Of a DNA stretch of 62,623 nucleotides, positions 38,227 through 51,900 are shown in pieces. This DNA comes from Dinochytrium kinnereticum (taxonomy: Eukaryota; Chytridiomycota; Chytridiomycetes; Chytridiales; Chytridiaceae): contig JADGJT010000095.1 of NCBI GenBank assembly GCA_027604005.1, forward strand, positions 1 to 62,623, written 5' to 3'. The notes beneath the pieces are model-generated. The model was given only the letters and a program-made list of their open reading frames with translations, was not told the origin of the DNA and ran no database searches. A program made the position numbers and the translations under genes. The number at the start of each line of letters is the position of its first letter. Within the stretch, counting starts at the first letter, position 1.

Positions 38227-40331
38227 ATGCTGTCCTTGCCTGCCATTCTGCTGCTGGCGACGCTGCTGGCCTCATCTGTGCTTGCACAGGGCGCTTACAA
38301 CTGCCCGGCGTCATGCACCATTCAGAATGGGTGCTTCTGCGCTTCTCAGTCCATTCCCGGGGGACTGACTCCTGATCAGACTCCTATGTTTATTACGTTG
38401 ACACTGGACGACGCGATCCAGGTAGACCATTTAGGCGTGGATGCGATTTAGCGCTAACGTGCCTCTTTTTTGATTTTTTTGGGAAGCCTCAAACCTATGA
38501 TGCCTTTATGAGAGTTCAGAATTCCGCCACTAACCCGAACGGTTGCCGTATCCCGGCTACTTACTTCATGTCTGTACTTCTTTATTGGAGGTTGTAAAAG
38601 TCCTGACGGGTTTGTTTCTAGGTGCAATCTGTTCACAGACTATTGGTCAGGTCAACGAACGTATGCAGCAGGAAACGAGATTGCTTCTCATACCGTTTCT
38701 CACATAGGTGAAGCTCTACCTGTCTACAAACTATCACTTTCTAACATTGGAACAAACTAGACTTGGCCAATTTGACCAACACAGACGAGCGAAGGGTTCT
38801 CGCTGAAATCTATGAGAATTGGAGCGCCATCAATTCACTTTCCGGTGTCCCTGCTAACGAGCTGAATGGATTCCGACACCCGTTTTTGGCCTATAATCGG
38901 AAGACTTATGACGCTATCTATGAGTTAAGACGATATATCAAATACGAGAGCTCGGTGGTGTTGAATCCGGTTACTCAGGGATGGTGGCCTCACACTTTAG
39001 GTTTTATAAACAACGTTGCCGCTCTTTGTGATTAGCTTACCTTATTCTTAAGACTACGGGATGCCATACAACCCTCCGAACTGCATTAATTGTGAAGAAG
39101 GCTCTCGATGGGTTTATCCTGGTAAGTAGTTGGGTATGCCGAAATATTGGATTTCTAATGCCCTTTTTTAAACTAAGGCATGTGGGTCATTCCGATGTAC
39201 GCTTTGATGACAAACACAAACCCGCCCGCAATTTGGTCTTCTATGGACTTTCCCATTGATCCTGCAAGAAATGCATCCTATGAAGAGGCTGTGCAAAACC
39301 TTCAGGCGTCGTTTCGCCTTCATTATGATAAGAGGTTGCCTTTTGGGCTTTACCAGCATGTTGCTCAGGTAAGTTTCTCGGATGGTTGCTTTTGTTTCTT
39401 TTCCCCCGAACACAGATCATTTCTAAATGCTAACATAAAAATAACATGTTGCGCCGTTTACAGTACATCGCATGGTTAGTATTTACATTTTCAGAACCTT
39501 TTTGGTGGCCTGTTTAGTAATGCTCTCTGTATTCATAGGCCAGCAGACGTTCAGGCGAGAAAATTGCAAATCATGCTTGATTTCGTTAGATGGACTCAAA
39601 CCGAGTTTCAAAATGTTTGGTATGTGACCAACGCACAATTGCTCCAGTGGATGGCAAACCCAAGACCTGTCAGTGAGGTTGGATCTATGTTTACTTGCGA
39701 AGACAACGTGGATTATAAGCAGGAAGTTTGTGATGGGTTTGATAATAACGAGAATGGATCCGTTGATGAAAACCTTGTTCTTACGGTCAGCAGCTTGATA
39801 TCATTGATGCCTTTTGGATTGTGCTCATCCTAATTTTATGGTTATTGCTCTTCCATTATCCCACAGTGCACGTACGGCAATACATCCTTCCAATCCTGCT
39901 TTGGGTGCCCCAGCCAGTTCCCCTCAGTGACCACAAGCATTGAGAATCTCTCAGGAGATCGGGGTCTTGTGCCCGATGAAGGGTGCCCTAGAGGTACCGG
40001 CCCCTGGGACCCTGTAAGGAAGGTTTGCGCTCGATCTGGGAACCCGGGGTCTCTTACTCGTACACGGCTTACACTGGTCAGTCCTTGCATTATTTTCTTA
40101 GCTACAAGTTAAAATGTCTAATTACTGATGTAAACATACGCACAGAGCCTTTCCACTGCAATTGGTACAGCCACGGGTGGACAGACTGGTGTTCCTGTTT
40201 CCACTGTTGGCACATCTGGACCTGGATCAGCTAGCACGAAGGGCTCCGGATCGGGATCTTCTGGAGTGATTCTTCAGACCTTTGTCCTGGTTGGGGTGTC
40301 GGCTCTGGTGGCATGCCTTTTGGTAGTCTAG
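38227..40331 (+). CDS. Secreted GPI-anchored polysaccharide (chitin) deacetylase-like protein
   Basis: Likely removes N-acetyl groups from chitin at the cell surface. The N-terminus MLSLPAILLLATLLASSVLA is a clear signal peptide, followed by a small Cys-rich patch (CPASCTIQNGCFC). The NodB-type motifs are TLTLDDAIQ (catalytic and metal Asp pair), EIASHTVSHI (metal-binding HxxxH) and GFRHPFL (motif 3). After the catalytic region come VWYVTNAQLLQWM and a second Cys-rich segment (CEDNVDYKQEVCDGFDNNEN, CTYGNTSFQSCFGCP). The C-terminus is Ser/Thr/Gly-rich and ends in a hydrophobic stretch (ILQTFVLVGVSALVACLLVV) with no charged tail, as in GPI-anchored proteins. Several introns interrupt it. Substrate is inferred from the family, not proven. 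Confidence 0.88.
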
Positions 40332-40413
40332 GCTGCGGCATTTATCTCGCATTTTTTTTTTATTTTCCAGCATTTTTCAAAATAAAGCATCTCTGACAAG
40401 TCAAGCTGAAGCC

Positions 40414-43400
40414 ATGGTGCTGACAATTCCATATTGGGGTGAGAACCTCCAGCTACTAGTCCAGCACTCGCAGTCGCTGCTGGCTGCCCTCAAGCGGACG
40501 GCCGATGCACTCAGAGCATCCAACTACACGGCCGCTATAAATGCTTCCTCGCCGTCTGTCTCTGACGCATTCCCTACCATCCGCAACGACACTCCGGTCT
40601 ACAAAATCCTGACTGACAGATCCCTAACACACATCGCAAGGGCTTTCGCCAAGAAGTTCCCTGACCCTCCGCCTGATATCTCAAAGGTCAATGGATATCC
40701 GGCTTTTCAAATGCAGCAAAATGCCTTACTGGATGAGATGCGTCATCCGTACGATCTAATAGTTTCCTGTATCGAGTTTCAGGAGACTTGTGAGGCCGTG
40801 CTTCATCAGTCTGTGCATTTTATGCACTTGAATGTAATATCTTTTCCATCATCCCTCATTTAATTTGAGAGATTTCCTGCTTATATAACTGACTCTCATA
40901 ACATGCGACTAATTTAACATATTAAACAGATGGAGCAGAATCCAAACCTAGCGATGTTGTTTTTGGAAACTATAACCGCTTACTGTAACATTATATACAT
41001 GGTTTCGCTTTTGCCCCCTGAAAAAAAAATCCTGCTTGCTGCATACGGAAAAGTGTATAATCTCGTAGTAGGAATGCAAGAGCCAATGATGGGAAGGTAA
41101 CTACACACATCTAAAAATGCTTCTATTTAACAGAAGACAAGAGTGTTCAAGTTTATAGCATCGTCCGAGAAACCTCTAGCATCACTTCAAGCAACTTTTC
41201 TGATGCTTTCCCCCAAAATCGCATCCCTTCTTTCAAGCATTCAACCCCTTCTTGAGCAGACGGCACTTTCGCAAGGAGAAAAACTTCGGCAGTTAGCATA
41301 CCTCAATATTGCGCCGGAAGTAACTGGAGTCAATTCGACTGTTCATGATCCGCTTGTAAGTTGTTCTTCGCTTTACAGAAGTGATCCTGAATTTGTATGG
41401 CTACAGGTGTTGGAAAGTCTTACGAGGCATGGAAGCCTGGTCTCAGTGTTTGCTTTGGGGTGGCTTCTGTGTCCGACTGAGCTTTCAAAGTCGCAAAAGA
41501 GTAGTGATTTAATCAAGCAGATGCTGAATAGTTATGGGCTGACTTTGACTATTATTGGAGATGAGGTCTTTAAATATTTAGGGGTTTTATAGGACTTCCT
41601 AACCTTTACCGAGCATAGAGCATTGATCTCAATGCTGAATATGAAAATGCACATCGCCTAAATAATAAGGTCTCACGTTTTAAAATATCTCAAAGGTATA
41701 GTCTTTACTCCAGCTATCTTAAGTATCATTATGTTAATATATTATAAAAAGTGAATCCTTGGCCATGTATCAAACTCAATCAAAGTTTCATAAAGACAGG
41801 CGAGAGTACGTAAAGCACGTATTGAAGCATTGTCAAAACCTTTTGCAGCAAGATACCTTCTTGTCAAGCAAGTTCCATGTACAGTCTATAATTTCTTTCC
41901 AGTTTTCCTCTGCGTATCCTCCCTCCGTTTTTCTCACAAAAAAAAAAGCTTATGTGTTGTGCTCTCGGATTCGCAAGAGACGAGATTATTTGGTACTTCT
42001 CCAATATCGATGAAGAACCTTCGACCAGGAGACGGACCCCGAAATCACGGCCGCTTGATGGTAGTATCACAGAGCTTCTATGGGTCGTAAAAGAGGTGAA
42101 GAGTCGGCTTTTGTATTTCGAAGAAGGTAGGCTTACATATTCTTGCTTGCTTTCTATCATTGTTTATCTACTAGAAAACCGCCTAACTTTTACCCATGCA
42201 TGTTCTGCTTCAAAGCCATTCGATACGGAGTCGCATCTCAGATGAAGGCAATAATATCTACTTCTGTCATGGACTTTTTTGATAACTTGCTTTATCAAAC
42301 TGGGGAAATGAGATCTTATCACTTACTAGTTGCAAGCCTAAGCGCTAGTCTTCACAAAATATATGAAACAGAAGTTCTTAACAGCCCTGGTGATGAGTTA
42401 AAGGTTATTTATTTTCCTTCACTTCTGCTTTCTTAAGTCAAATTTAAACTACCGGCCTACTTATATTGACAACAAACCACCTTACTTAGATCCTTCGATT
42501 CAATTGGCTTCGTTTCCAAGCACTGGGCTCTTTACCAAGTGCCGGCTACCAATCATCTCTTTCTCCCCAGATGATATCCCATATGAATTTTCTTTGTGAC
42601 TTATCACAATGGATCGATGACTTCGATTCCCGTCTCCACAGCCTATCATCTCTAAGCTCCTTATCCTACTTTAAACCCCTCCTTATTGAACACCTCAAAG
42701 AGAGTCTTTTGGGGTCACAAGATTCATTGCGTTTCTGTGGGTCCTATGGGTGGATCGCCGAAGAGTTCACATTTGATTCAGCGAGCTCATACGATGTAGG
42801 AATGAAACGTTACAATTTTTTCTTCTCCTCCCATTGATGCGGGATATTTTTACCCCTAGGTTGCGATTATTGAGGATTACGCAGAAATTGTCTATAGTCT
42901 TCTTGCTCAAGCCGCCGTCACATCTACTCATACATACGCGGTGTTAATGGCCGAATGGGACAAGCAATGTCTTCCTTCGGAATCACAGTACTTGAATTCA
43001 CGAGAATCTCCAACCTCTGCTTGGAAAAGGGCGCAAACTGCCAAAAAAACGGTCGTGAAGCCAAAGCAGGACGCGAGTCGAAGCCAGGAAATGCAAAAAA
43101 GGTATCCCACTATCTGGAATTGGCGTTTTGGTTTGGTTTTCCATGAAAAAATTAAACTGGTATTTCTGATAGTATTGAGAGGTCAAAAACAAAAGCTGCA
43201 GGATTGCTTCAAGCTCTCGCAAGGCCTTCACAGATTAAACTTTTTAATGAAATTTTCAGTGTCAAGGATTTTATTCTGGATGAGCTTTCAAACAGCTTTC
43301 GAAAGTAGGTTGAGTCAAATATAACCCAAATTAAAAAAATCAGCTATGTGAAATCCGCGATCTCTCTAAAAACAGAACCGCTCAAAGGAGAAACCTTGGA

Positions 43401-45287
43401 GACGTCATTTTGGCTACAGGAATGGAAGAGACCTTCGATTTTATTATCAGAGATAAAGTCCTACATGGCAGCTCATGCCCGTTTGGAAGATATCAGTTGA
43501 GTTTTCGTCTATTACTTCGAAATCTAATACAAGTATTCGCTTATGCAGCTGGGATAAACCTCACAGTAGAGTTGAGATCAATCCTCTCCGAACAAACCGA
43601 TATACAAAGGTATTAAAGCATTAGCAGCTACCTGGAAACACATTTTCTAACCCTCGCAACAACAAAAAAAAGCATCAGAGCGGGTCTCAATAACCTTTTG
43701 GAAACTGGCGCAACGGCATCAACAAGAAAGCCTTTATCAAAAAGACCTGTTGCTGAAAACACTCAGAACGCTTCGCTAGTAGCGTTGTACCTATACTGGT
43801 ACTTTATGGTCCCTTAATTACATCTTACTTTTGGGTAGGTATATTGAATTAACGACGCGTCGCGCAACATCAGGACCGTCCCTTCTTTTTACAGGGAATA
43901 AATCCATTTTGATTAAATCACAGGGGAGATTACGAAAAGAATCGTTCACAGACCTTCACGGTAATTATTATTTGGTCTACCACAGGGGTGTATTCTCTAA
44001 AGATTACAGAACTTCAATGCCTATCGATTCTTATTGGGCCGCATGGGTTTATTCACTTCATTGAACGCCTTGGGCGGTCGTTGTCCGGGTTCGGGGGATC
44101 AGTGAAGGTGAGGACTCATGGTTTAGATGGTTGATTGATTATGTGTAGGAAATGATCTCGCAAAATGTTGATCTCTTGGAGAAAGTATCTAATTCATGGA
44201 AAGATGAGGTCAAAGCCTACGAAATAATTCGGAAAATGAAATGTTTGGCTGCCCCCATTTTTCGTTTCAGCTAACACCATTTTATTTGTACAAGACATGA
44301 AGGACTTTATCCAAAAATGTATTACCTTTGATCTCACATATGAGCTCAAAAAACGCGTTCACGCGTCTGCAAAAGAGGTAAATTACTCGAATATTATGGC
44401 ATACGTCTCTGAATACGGCTTACGTTTTACTCAGGTCGCGAACATCTCCGTAACGACCACACACGACTGTTTTTGTTGTACTGACTGGAACGAGGCCCAC
44501 CGCCAGGAACCACCGTACTTTGATGAGACTTCTCCAAGCCTATTGTCGTGGAAATCAGCCTTAAAGGATCAATCAGGTTTCCGAACCCATCCACCCCCAC
44601 CCATGCTTTTCACAAAAAGCAAAACAAAATCTCACCGGTTTTTTTTATATTATATTTCTGTACCGAAATGACCCGGCAGTATCAGAAGGATCATCATGGA
44701 ATCTCTTACCACATCTCATATCTTCGTTAACAATTTTCGTGTCAAAGGAAGAACCTCTGTTGTTCTACCCTTTGCTCGACTGCTTTGAGAACAACTATCA
44801 AAGTTTTGTAAGAGCTTGTTCGATAATATCTGCAGCTATTTTTGGAGTCCTTAACTTTGATGAAAAGAATGCGATGAAGCAAGCCATGAAAGATTTTTTT
44901 TCGGTAAGCAAAAACGTGATATTCCACACATAAAAAGACACAAACTCAGACCGTTATTTTCCTAGCTCTCAACGTCTCATTTTAATGGCCTCCACAACCA
45001 CTCGCCAGATAAGGATGGGAGTGTACAGAAAGGTTTTGCGTTTGTTGTCACTCTTTTGAAGCAGGTGATTTATAAATTGGGTGTGATCGTAGTTAACATT
45101 TAACAATTAGTTTGATTTGAACGATGAGGATCTGGCTATCAGAGAGGTATTCAATATGCGTTTCATTGCAAGATGTTTCGGTTCGAAGCGAGTGTCGCAA
45201 AATGATGCAAACGGCGCGTCGAAGAGGTCCGCATTTCATATATCTCAAAGTCATGGAAGTTTGAACGAGGACGATGTTATATTCTGA
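40414..45287 (+). CDS. NAP1: NAP1/NCKAP1 (HEM) subunit of the SCAR/WAVE complex
   Basis: A very large helical scaffold of the WAVE regulatory complex, which couples Rac to Arp2/3-driven branched actin. The N-terminus (MVLTIPYWGENLQLLVQHSQ) is followed by LTHIARAFAKKFPD, then VSLLPPEKKILLAAYGKVYN. The best family landmark is ALGFARDEIIWYFSNIDEEP followed by ITELLWVVKEVKSRLLYFE. Further on, WIDDFDSRLHSLSSLSSL, AEIVYSLLAQAAVTS-type and a basic Lys-rich insert (KKTVVKPKQDASRSQE) occur where animal NAP1 has one. The C-terminal third has EMISQNVDLLEKV and segments leading to an end in GSLNEDDVIF. There are more than 15 introns; the exon map is approximate. An AATAAA overlaps the stop. Most Dikarya lack this complex. 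Confidence 0.88.
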
Positions 45288-45292
45288 ATAAA
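45287..45292 (+). terminator. AATAAA overlapping the NAP1 stop codon
   Basis: The end reads TTC TGAATAAA, so the hexamer begins with the last base of the TGA. Confidence 0.5.
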
Positions 45293-45589
45293 AGTACAGC
45301 ATTTGTGCTTGAGTTAAACATATATATGTGTGTCAAACTCTTAGATTTTTGTCACGTAATTAAAAAGCGTGTTCAAAACGGTTATATAAGGATGAAGGAC
45401 CGAGCCGACAAGGGTCAACAAAAGTTCCGCCTCTCATCTTGCCATTATATTGAAAGTGAACTTTATTTAAAAGAACGAAACATTTATTTGCACAAATAAA
45501 TATTTGGGGCAATAACAAAGTTCCCCAGGGGAAGAAAACGGAAAGAAAAATAACAATTGATAACAGAAAAACAGACAGTGAATGGTTTT
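45288..45589. other. Intergenic, convergent 3' ends
   Basis: 302 AT-rich bases between the NAP1 and NOP9 stops. An open frame at 45305-45499 has no family signature. Nothing else is seen. Confidence 0.45.
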
Positions 45590-48500
45590 TTAAGACTCAA
45601 ACTTCCGCCTTTTGGTTTTTGAGTCAGTTTTTGAATCGGGCTTCGATTTGCTTCCCGTAGATTTTCGCTTCTTTTTCGTGGCTGAGAGGGCGTCAAGAAC
45701 GTCTGCAAGCGACTCATCCATTGTTTGCTCTCGCTGTTCAACACCTTCCATCTGGTCGTCATCACTATCTTCACCATCATCATGCGAATTCTTCTCCATA
45801 ATCTCCTGCTTAGCGGCTCCCTTCTTCTTCGATTTCGTTCTGAAAACCGCATCGATTTCATTCAATTTCGGTTTAACAGTGATGCTGTCAACATCAGGAA
45901 TATCATCACCATCCGCCTCAATCTTTAGATGGTCCCCTGCATCCGTTTTCTTCTTATGACCCTTTTTCGACGGTTTCGAAGATTTCGTGCGAGCAACCGT
46001 ATTCGATGATGAGTCAACCCCAAGAGCTTCCATAGTTTTGTCGTATTTATTTGTGGTCCACAATGGGTCGCTGGTCTGATTCGAATATTGTAAGGGGTCT
46101 TAACACCAAAAACTTAGCAAAAAACTAACCTGCTTTTTCGGAGCCACGTCATTGGTCAAAAACTCTTCAAACATTGCTTTTTTCCTCTCGATACCCATTT
46201 GATTCTCAGCCCACATTTCTTTACTCTTTTTAAAAGTCTCTATTTTACAGTTTCTAAGAACGAATTTCCCATGGTAGTTGGCCGCCAGCGCCTTTTCATC
46301 GTTCAATAACTCTGTTGCAATTTTTTCCTTCGAAACAATGTTAGCTTTGGCAAGAAATATGTAACTGGCACCTTCATAGTGATATCCGCCGCTGCCCAGC
46401 ACTTATCGACAATATGGCTGCCATATCTGTCACTAGCCATCTCCGAAAATCGACCAAGAAGGTTGCTGAGAATCTTGCGCTTTGCTTTTAATGACACATG
46501 TTGGCTCTCGACGAATGTTTCGAAGACTCTGGACGCAATGGGATCTCGCATCCATGTTAACAATTCGGAAGATTCTATGGTCAGAAAGCTAAAAGACTTT
46601 TAGCCTATCAATTTCCAAGTGGTAGGGAACCTGTTGAGAATGACGGAGTTAAGATCCTCGCCGAAAGACATAAGACTCTCGATTATTAGCGCGCCTTGGT
46701 ATTGGAATGGAAGGGGTTCCTTTGCGTTGAAGTGCTACATCCCAGTTGTTTTTTTAATTCAATGTTCCTGTTGCAATATGTAGGGAGAATAAAAACACAC
46801 CTGTCGTCTTCTCATAAAAAGCATTAGCTTAACCAAGTGAATTCTTTCGCTTGGTTCCGATGCATGGAATGCAGAGCATATAGCCTGAAGAGTTTAAAAG
46901 GAGTCAAAAGGTTATTGAATGAAACCTTGAACATCTCCTTCTGGCATGCCTTATGGCGAGAGCATGCTTCTAAGCACTTGATAATGACACCAGCTCTGTT
47001 GTTGACTTTGAAGATAGATGGATTAGTTGAAATATTAGATCTCAGAGACGTACAGATCAAATCTTCAACAATAGGAAGAATCTCATCCAGCAAGACCTCC
47101 AACTGAATGCCATTTCTTGTATTCAAAATCAAATGCTGGACCATAAAGTTTCCAATTCCGTCATAGCAAAGGGCTTGGATCTTCGATCGGAAATGGTTGA
47201 CATACATTTCGTGGAAAGCTTCGGCGGGTGCAGCCTTTCGAATATCAGACCTAACACACAAAGAGCTACCTACAAATAGTAGTTTTTCCATTAAGCGGGA
47301 ACCAATCTTGTCTCGAATCAGGAAATCAAAAAATGTTTCGCCCTCTTCTTCAGTTAATAATTATACAAAGGAGATTTGCAACCTGCAGACTCTGAATTTA
47401 AATCCTGGAATTTGCTAAACATCTTCTCTCCCACTCCTTTTGTGCCCAAAAGAATCTATAGATCATGATTAAGGCTCGTTGTATGTTGAACGAAGTACTT
47501 GGAACACAGGCGACGAGACGTCACTTAAAGCATATTCCCTGAGATCGTAGTTATGCAGAGAATTGATGATTGCGTTCGTAATCGAGTCCAAGTTTTTTTT
47601 AAAGGACAAAGGAGTTGGCCGGAGCTCGTTCGGCTGTGCACTTTAGCCAATGAAAACCGCCCAAGACCAAACATACCTTTGCCTTTGCTTTGGTATACTC
47701 CTTAAGCGCAATTTGATGGTTCGATTTGTAAGTTTTTGATCGTTTGCTGCGAATCAGATCGTTGTCTTCCAAAGACTGTCCAGAGAAGACCAAAAGCAAT
47801 GTTCGGACAACATGGGAACCCCAGGGGTCAATCATTAGTGAGGTCCACTGGTCTTTTAGCTCCTCGCACAGTGACATCAGGAAGGATTCCATTGTTTCTT
47901 TCTCCTCGTCCCCCTTCTTTGCAGAAGAAGCTTCAACCTATAATACTTAATGAAGCAACGCGAGGGCCATTTACCTCTCGATCTACGACCTTCGATGCAA
48001 GCATGAGAAGAGCCTGGACGACGTGTGATGCGAATCTATGACGGAACATGTCTGCATACCTAGCTGAAGTTAGAGAGAAAGTAAACTACAGCCCAAACAT
48101 GTTTCGAAATCCCACAGCAAGCTCGAGTAACTGAGCGTCCGAGGCGTGCCTGATAATCTTTTCCACTATCCTGGAGCAAAGGGGATCACCGGCGACTTTG
48201 ATGTTGAGCTCCGAAACCTCACGGAAAACGTTCTCCATAAACAGCTCGAATTCTATCACAATAAGAACTGGGGAGAGTGACTGCCTGCAAACCTTCATCT
48301 GATCCCCATTCATTCGCATCGATCATCTTTTCAACATTCTCAAAATACTGAACAGAGTCTGGAGGAACAAGACCAAAGTCCGGCTGGTTCTCTGCGGCAA
48401 ATGAAGACCTACTTTCCCCATTGTAATTGTTCCGCGCACCAGAGTACCCCTGCGAGTATCCATTCCCTCTATTTCCACCTCCATAACCAAAATCATTTCC

Positions 48501-48905
48501 GTTGGATGAGCCTTTCCAGTTATCTCCGTAACCATAGTCGTTCGAGGAACCTTTCCATGCATCATTCTGGCCGTAATGGTTTGATTCCTCATGAACTTTA
48601 GAGCTTTGGGTTCTCTCATTCGCCTTTGCTCCTGCCCTTTTCCCTCTCCTGTTCTTTCGTCCTTCACTCTTGACCGCACCTTCAATCTCATCGGCGGCTC
48701 CAGACTGGCCGGCATCCTCTTTCGACCCATGTGGCATGATCGTAACAGGCATGTCTGTGGAGAAGCTCACACCCTCATCGTCGCCATTCCCCACAACAGC
48801 CGAGACGCCAGCATGATCGCTGGCTATCTTTGCTGGTTCATCCTTGCCGTCCTTTGCCTTTGCCCCTCCTCGCTTGCCTCTCCTCTTCTTCTTGGTCTCG
48901 TCCAT
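45590..48905 (-). CDS. NOP9: Pumilio-repeat nucleolar protein NOP9
   Basis: A PUF-like RNA-binding protein of the 90S/pre-40S ribosome that binds pre-rRNA near the 20S 3' region. The N-terminus is basic (MDETKKKRRGKRGGAKAKDG) and then Gly/Asn/Ser-rich (NRGNGYSQGYSGARNNYNG). The conserved entry YFENVEKMIDANEW leads to ELFMENVFREVSELNIKVAG, then DPLCSRIVEKIIRHASDAQL, FRHRFASHVVQALLMLASKV, DPWGSHVVRTLLLVFSG and, later, FMVQHLILN, DPIASRVFETFVESQHVSLK and DRYGSHIVDKCW: successive pumilio repeats with NOP9 spacing. The acidic/basic C-terminus (KKKRKSTGSKSKPDSKTDSK) ends RRKFES. It is divergent with UTP13 (57 bp), another early ribosome-assembly factor. Confidence 0.92.
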
Positions 48906-48962
48906 GCTTTAGATTGTCACTTTTGAGCAAAAAAAAAAAAAAAACTCTGCCTGACACTGAAG
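48906..48962. promoter_or_regulatory. Bidirectional promoter, NOP9/UTP13, with A16 tract
   Basis: A 57-bp spacer between start codons. It holds an uninterrupted run of 16 A (48929-48944), which would disfavour nucleosomes, and TGACAC just before the UTP13 start. Both flanking genes encode 90S pre-ribosome factors, so joint control is plausible. Confidence 0.6.
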
Positions 48963-51900
48963 ATGAGCCCTTCAGCACTGGAAGAAACTGCCGCCGAGGA
49001 TCATGCCTCGAGAATAAAGTCAAAGTACGCCAAACCCCTCAACATCCATGCGTGCTGAACTGCTAACATTCCCTTCAAGCTTTGAGCTGGTCAGGACTAT
49101 TCAGCCTATCTATCTGGGCGGACATGCCCAGACGACACCCGATGAAAGATATCTCGTCTCCTCGCTTGGGGAGGACATCCATATACTGGATTTGGAGACT
49201 GGACTGAGCCACATGACGTTGAAGGGGGTTCGTGGTTACTGAAAATAGTGGTGTAGTGCTAAACGGGTTTCAACAGGAAGCTGGAGATATCACCTGTTTC
49301 GCCATAAAGCCTAACGGGAAGCATCTTGTCGCTACGACACGATCTCTTCTGATCAAATGCTTTGATTTGGAAACCGGGAATGTGGTGAAGGCTTGGAAAG
49401 GACATGAGGCCCCAGTTCTGACGATGGCTTTTGACTCGACTTCAACACTTGTGGCCACCGGATCAGCCGACAGCACCGTAAAGGTTTGGGACGTGGATCA
49501 TGGTCATGCCACGCATAACTTCCGGGGCCACGCCGGCGTGGTTTCGGCGGTTGCATTCGCGAATGCCGACAGAAATAAAAAGAAAGGGAAGAAGCGAATG
49601 CTCTTGGCGTCAGGGAGTGAGGATTGCAAGATCAACATCTGGGACCTTCTCACGAAAACGTAAGAAAAGATGACGGATGTGTGTCTAAAAAATGAAAAGC
49701 TTGGTTGCGACTTTGGAATCTCACGTAAGTGTGATTCGAGGTCTTCAGTTTTTTGCAGATGGCGAACGGCTGGTCAGTGGAGGGCGTGACAAGGTCATGA
49801 ACGTTTGGAATATGGAGGACCTTGTGGGAGAGATGACTATTCCGACTTATGAGGTTTGCGTTTATCTTTATGATGCACTAAGTTATGCAGTCAGTCGAGT
49901 CTTTGTTCGTCGTCGATAGGTCGCTCTTTGGAAAGTCCTCCAGCATCTATAAGTGCAAGGGACCACTGGTTTGCACGGGTGGTGAAAATGGTATGCGACA
50001 GCTTTCCTTCTGCGAATTCAGTCAGTAGTAAACTGATTCTTCAATCTTTACACAGGTGTCCTGAAAGTATGGGATTTATCGAATGGCGAGTGTGTTTTCT
50101 CTCAAACTGCACCAAAAAACAGTAAAAGTGAGATATACAGCACGATGTACGTGTGCCGTTTGCCAGTTCTGGCATATCACGGACTTTGCCAACTAAAATA
50201 TCTATAGGCTGCTGAAGGAAAAGAAGCAGGCATTAGCAGTTACCACAGACCAAAACTTCTTGTTTTATGACCTAGAAAATGAGTTTAAAGAATGTCACCA
50301 GGTGGTTGGATACAATGAGGAAGTCATTGATATCGCTTTTGTTACCCCAACCGAGTCTCAAGTTGCTGTTGCGACCAACAGTGAACAGGTATTCTCTGCG
50401 CAGTCCCCATCTTTTTCATATGATATGGTCCAGTACCTCAGGCATGCCTAACGTTGAGATTAAAAGATACGTATATACAGCTTAGATAACTGTGATTCTC
50501 AAATATTGTACGGACACGAGGGCACTGCAGTTTGCCTTGATCGATCTCGGGACGGACTGCTTTTGATATCTGGATCGAAAGATAAAACGGCTATTGTATG
50601 GAGATACTCTGAAGACACGGAGAAGTAAGAATTTAAACATCGCTTAAAGGTCAGTAACCGTTTAATTTTAGGTTCTTCAAGTTTGGTGTGTGCACTGGAC
50701 ACGCAGAATCCGTCGGGGCTGTTGCATTTGCACGCAAGAGTTCTTCTTTTGCACTTACTGGCAGCGAGGATAGGACCGTAAAGTTCTGGGAGATTCCGCG
50801 TCTAGGTAGGGTTAATCACATATCTACAGTTCTCTAATTGTTAAGATGTTATCGCCGCTGAAGACATCGAGTCTTTTGAAGAGATCAAGCTGAAGACAAA
50901 GTTTACTTTCCAAGCACATGAGAAAGATATCAACTCCATTGCAGTTGCCCCGAATGATCGACTTTTTGCCACTGGATCGCAAGATAAGACTGCAAAGGTG
51001 AGATGACATTTATCTGTAGCCATTAACACGTTAGATTTGGTCCTGCGCTGACGGCTCTTTGCTGGGAGATTTCCGCGGGCATCGCAGAGGAGTCTGGTGT
51101 GTCAATTTCTCACCTGTCGATCAGGTGCTTGCAACGTCTTCTGCCGATAAGACTATTAAATTGTGGTCGTTGGCAGATTTCAGCTGCCTTAAGGTTTTTT
51201 TCAGCAACGTTCCAAAAAAATCTCATATTTTTCAGACTTTTGAAGGGCACTTGAACTCAGTTCTGAAAGTATCATTTTTGTCTCTTGGTATGCAATTACT
51301 ATCTACTGGGTCGGACGGACTTATGAAGCTTTGGACTATTCGCTCAATGGAATGCGTGAAAACATTAGATAATCACGAGGACAAGGTGTGGGCCTTGGCG
51401 ACCAAAGGAGATGAATCACTGGTTGCTACGGGAGCAGGAGACGCAAAGATAACTTTCTGGCGCGACTGCACCTCGGAAGACGAGGAAAAAAGAAACAAGG
51501 AGTCTGAGGATAGAGTGATAAAGTAATTAACCTTGATTTCTGCCGTTTTCTGTTTCTGATGATCCTTGTTATTCTGACACGATTTTCAGGGAGCAGGATC
51601 TTGCGAATTGCATTGTCCGAAAGGACTTTAAAAATGCATTCCTTCTAGCGATTGAACTTGACCAACCCTTCCGGCTGTTGGGCCTTTTGAAGGACCTTAG
51701 ACGGTCCCCTCAGCACTTAGACTCTGAAACAGGATCCAAGGTAGTGGACAACATCATCAAATCGTTCGACATGGAACAGGTATGATACGCTTAATCTAGA
51801 CGATGCCAACTGTATCTACAGACCGAGAAGCTTTTGCTTTATGTTCGGGACTGGAATACCAATACCAAGCATTCGTCGGTCGCTCAGACCGTTCTGAACC

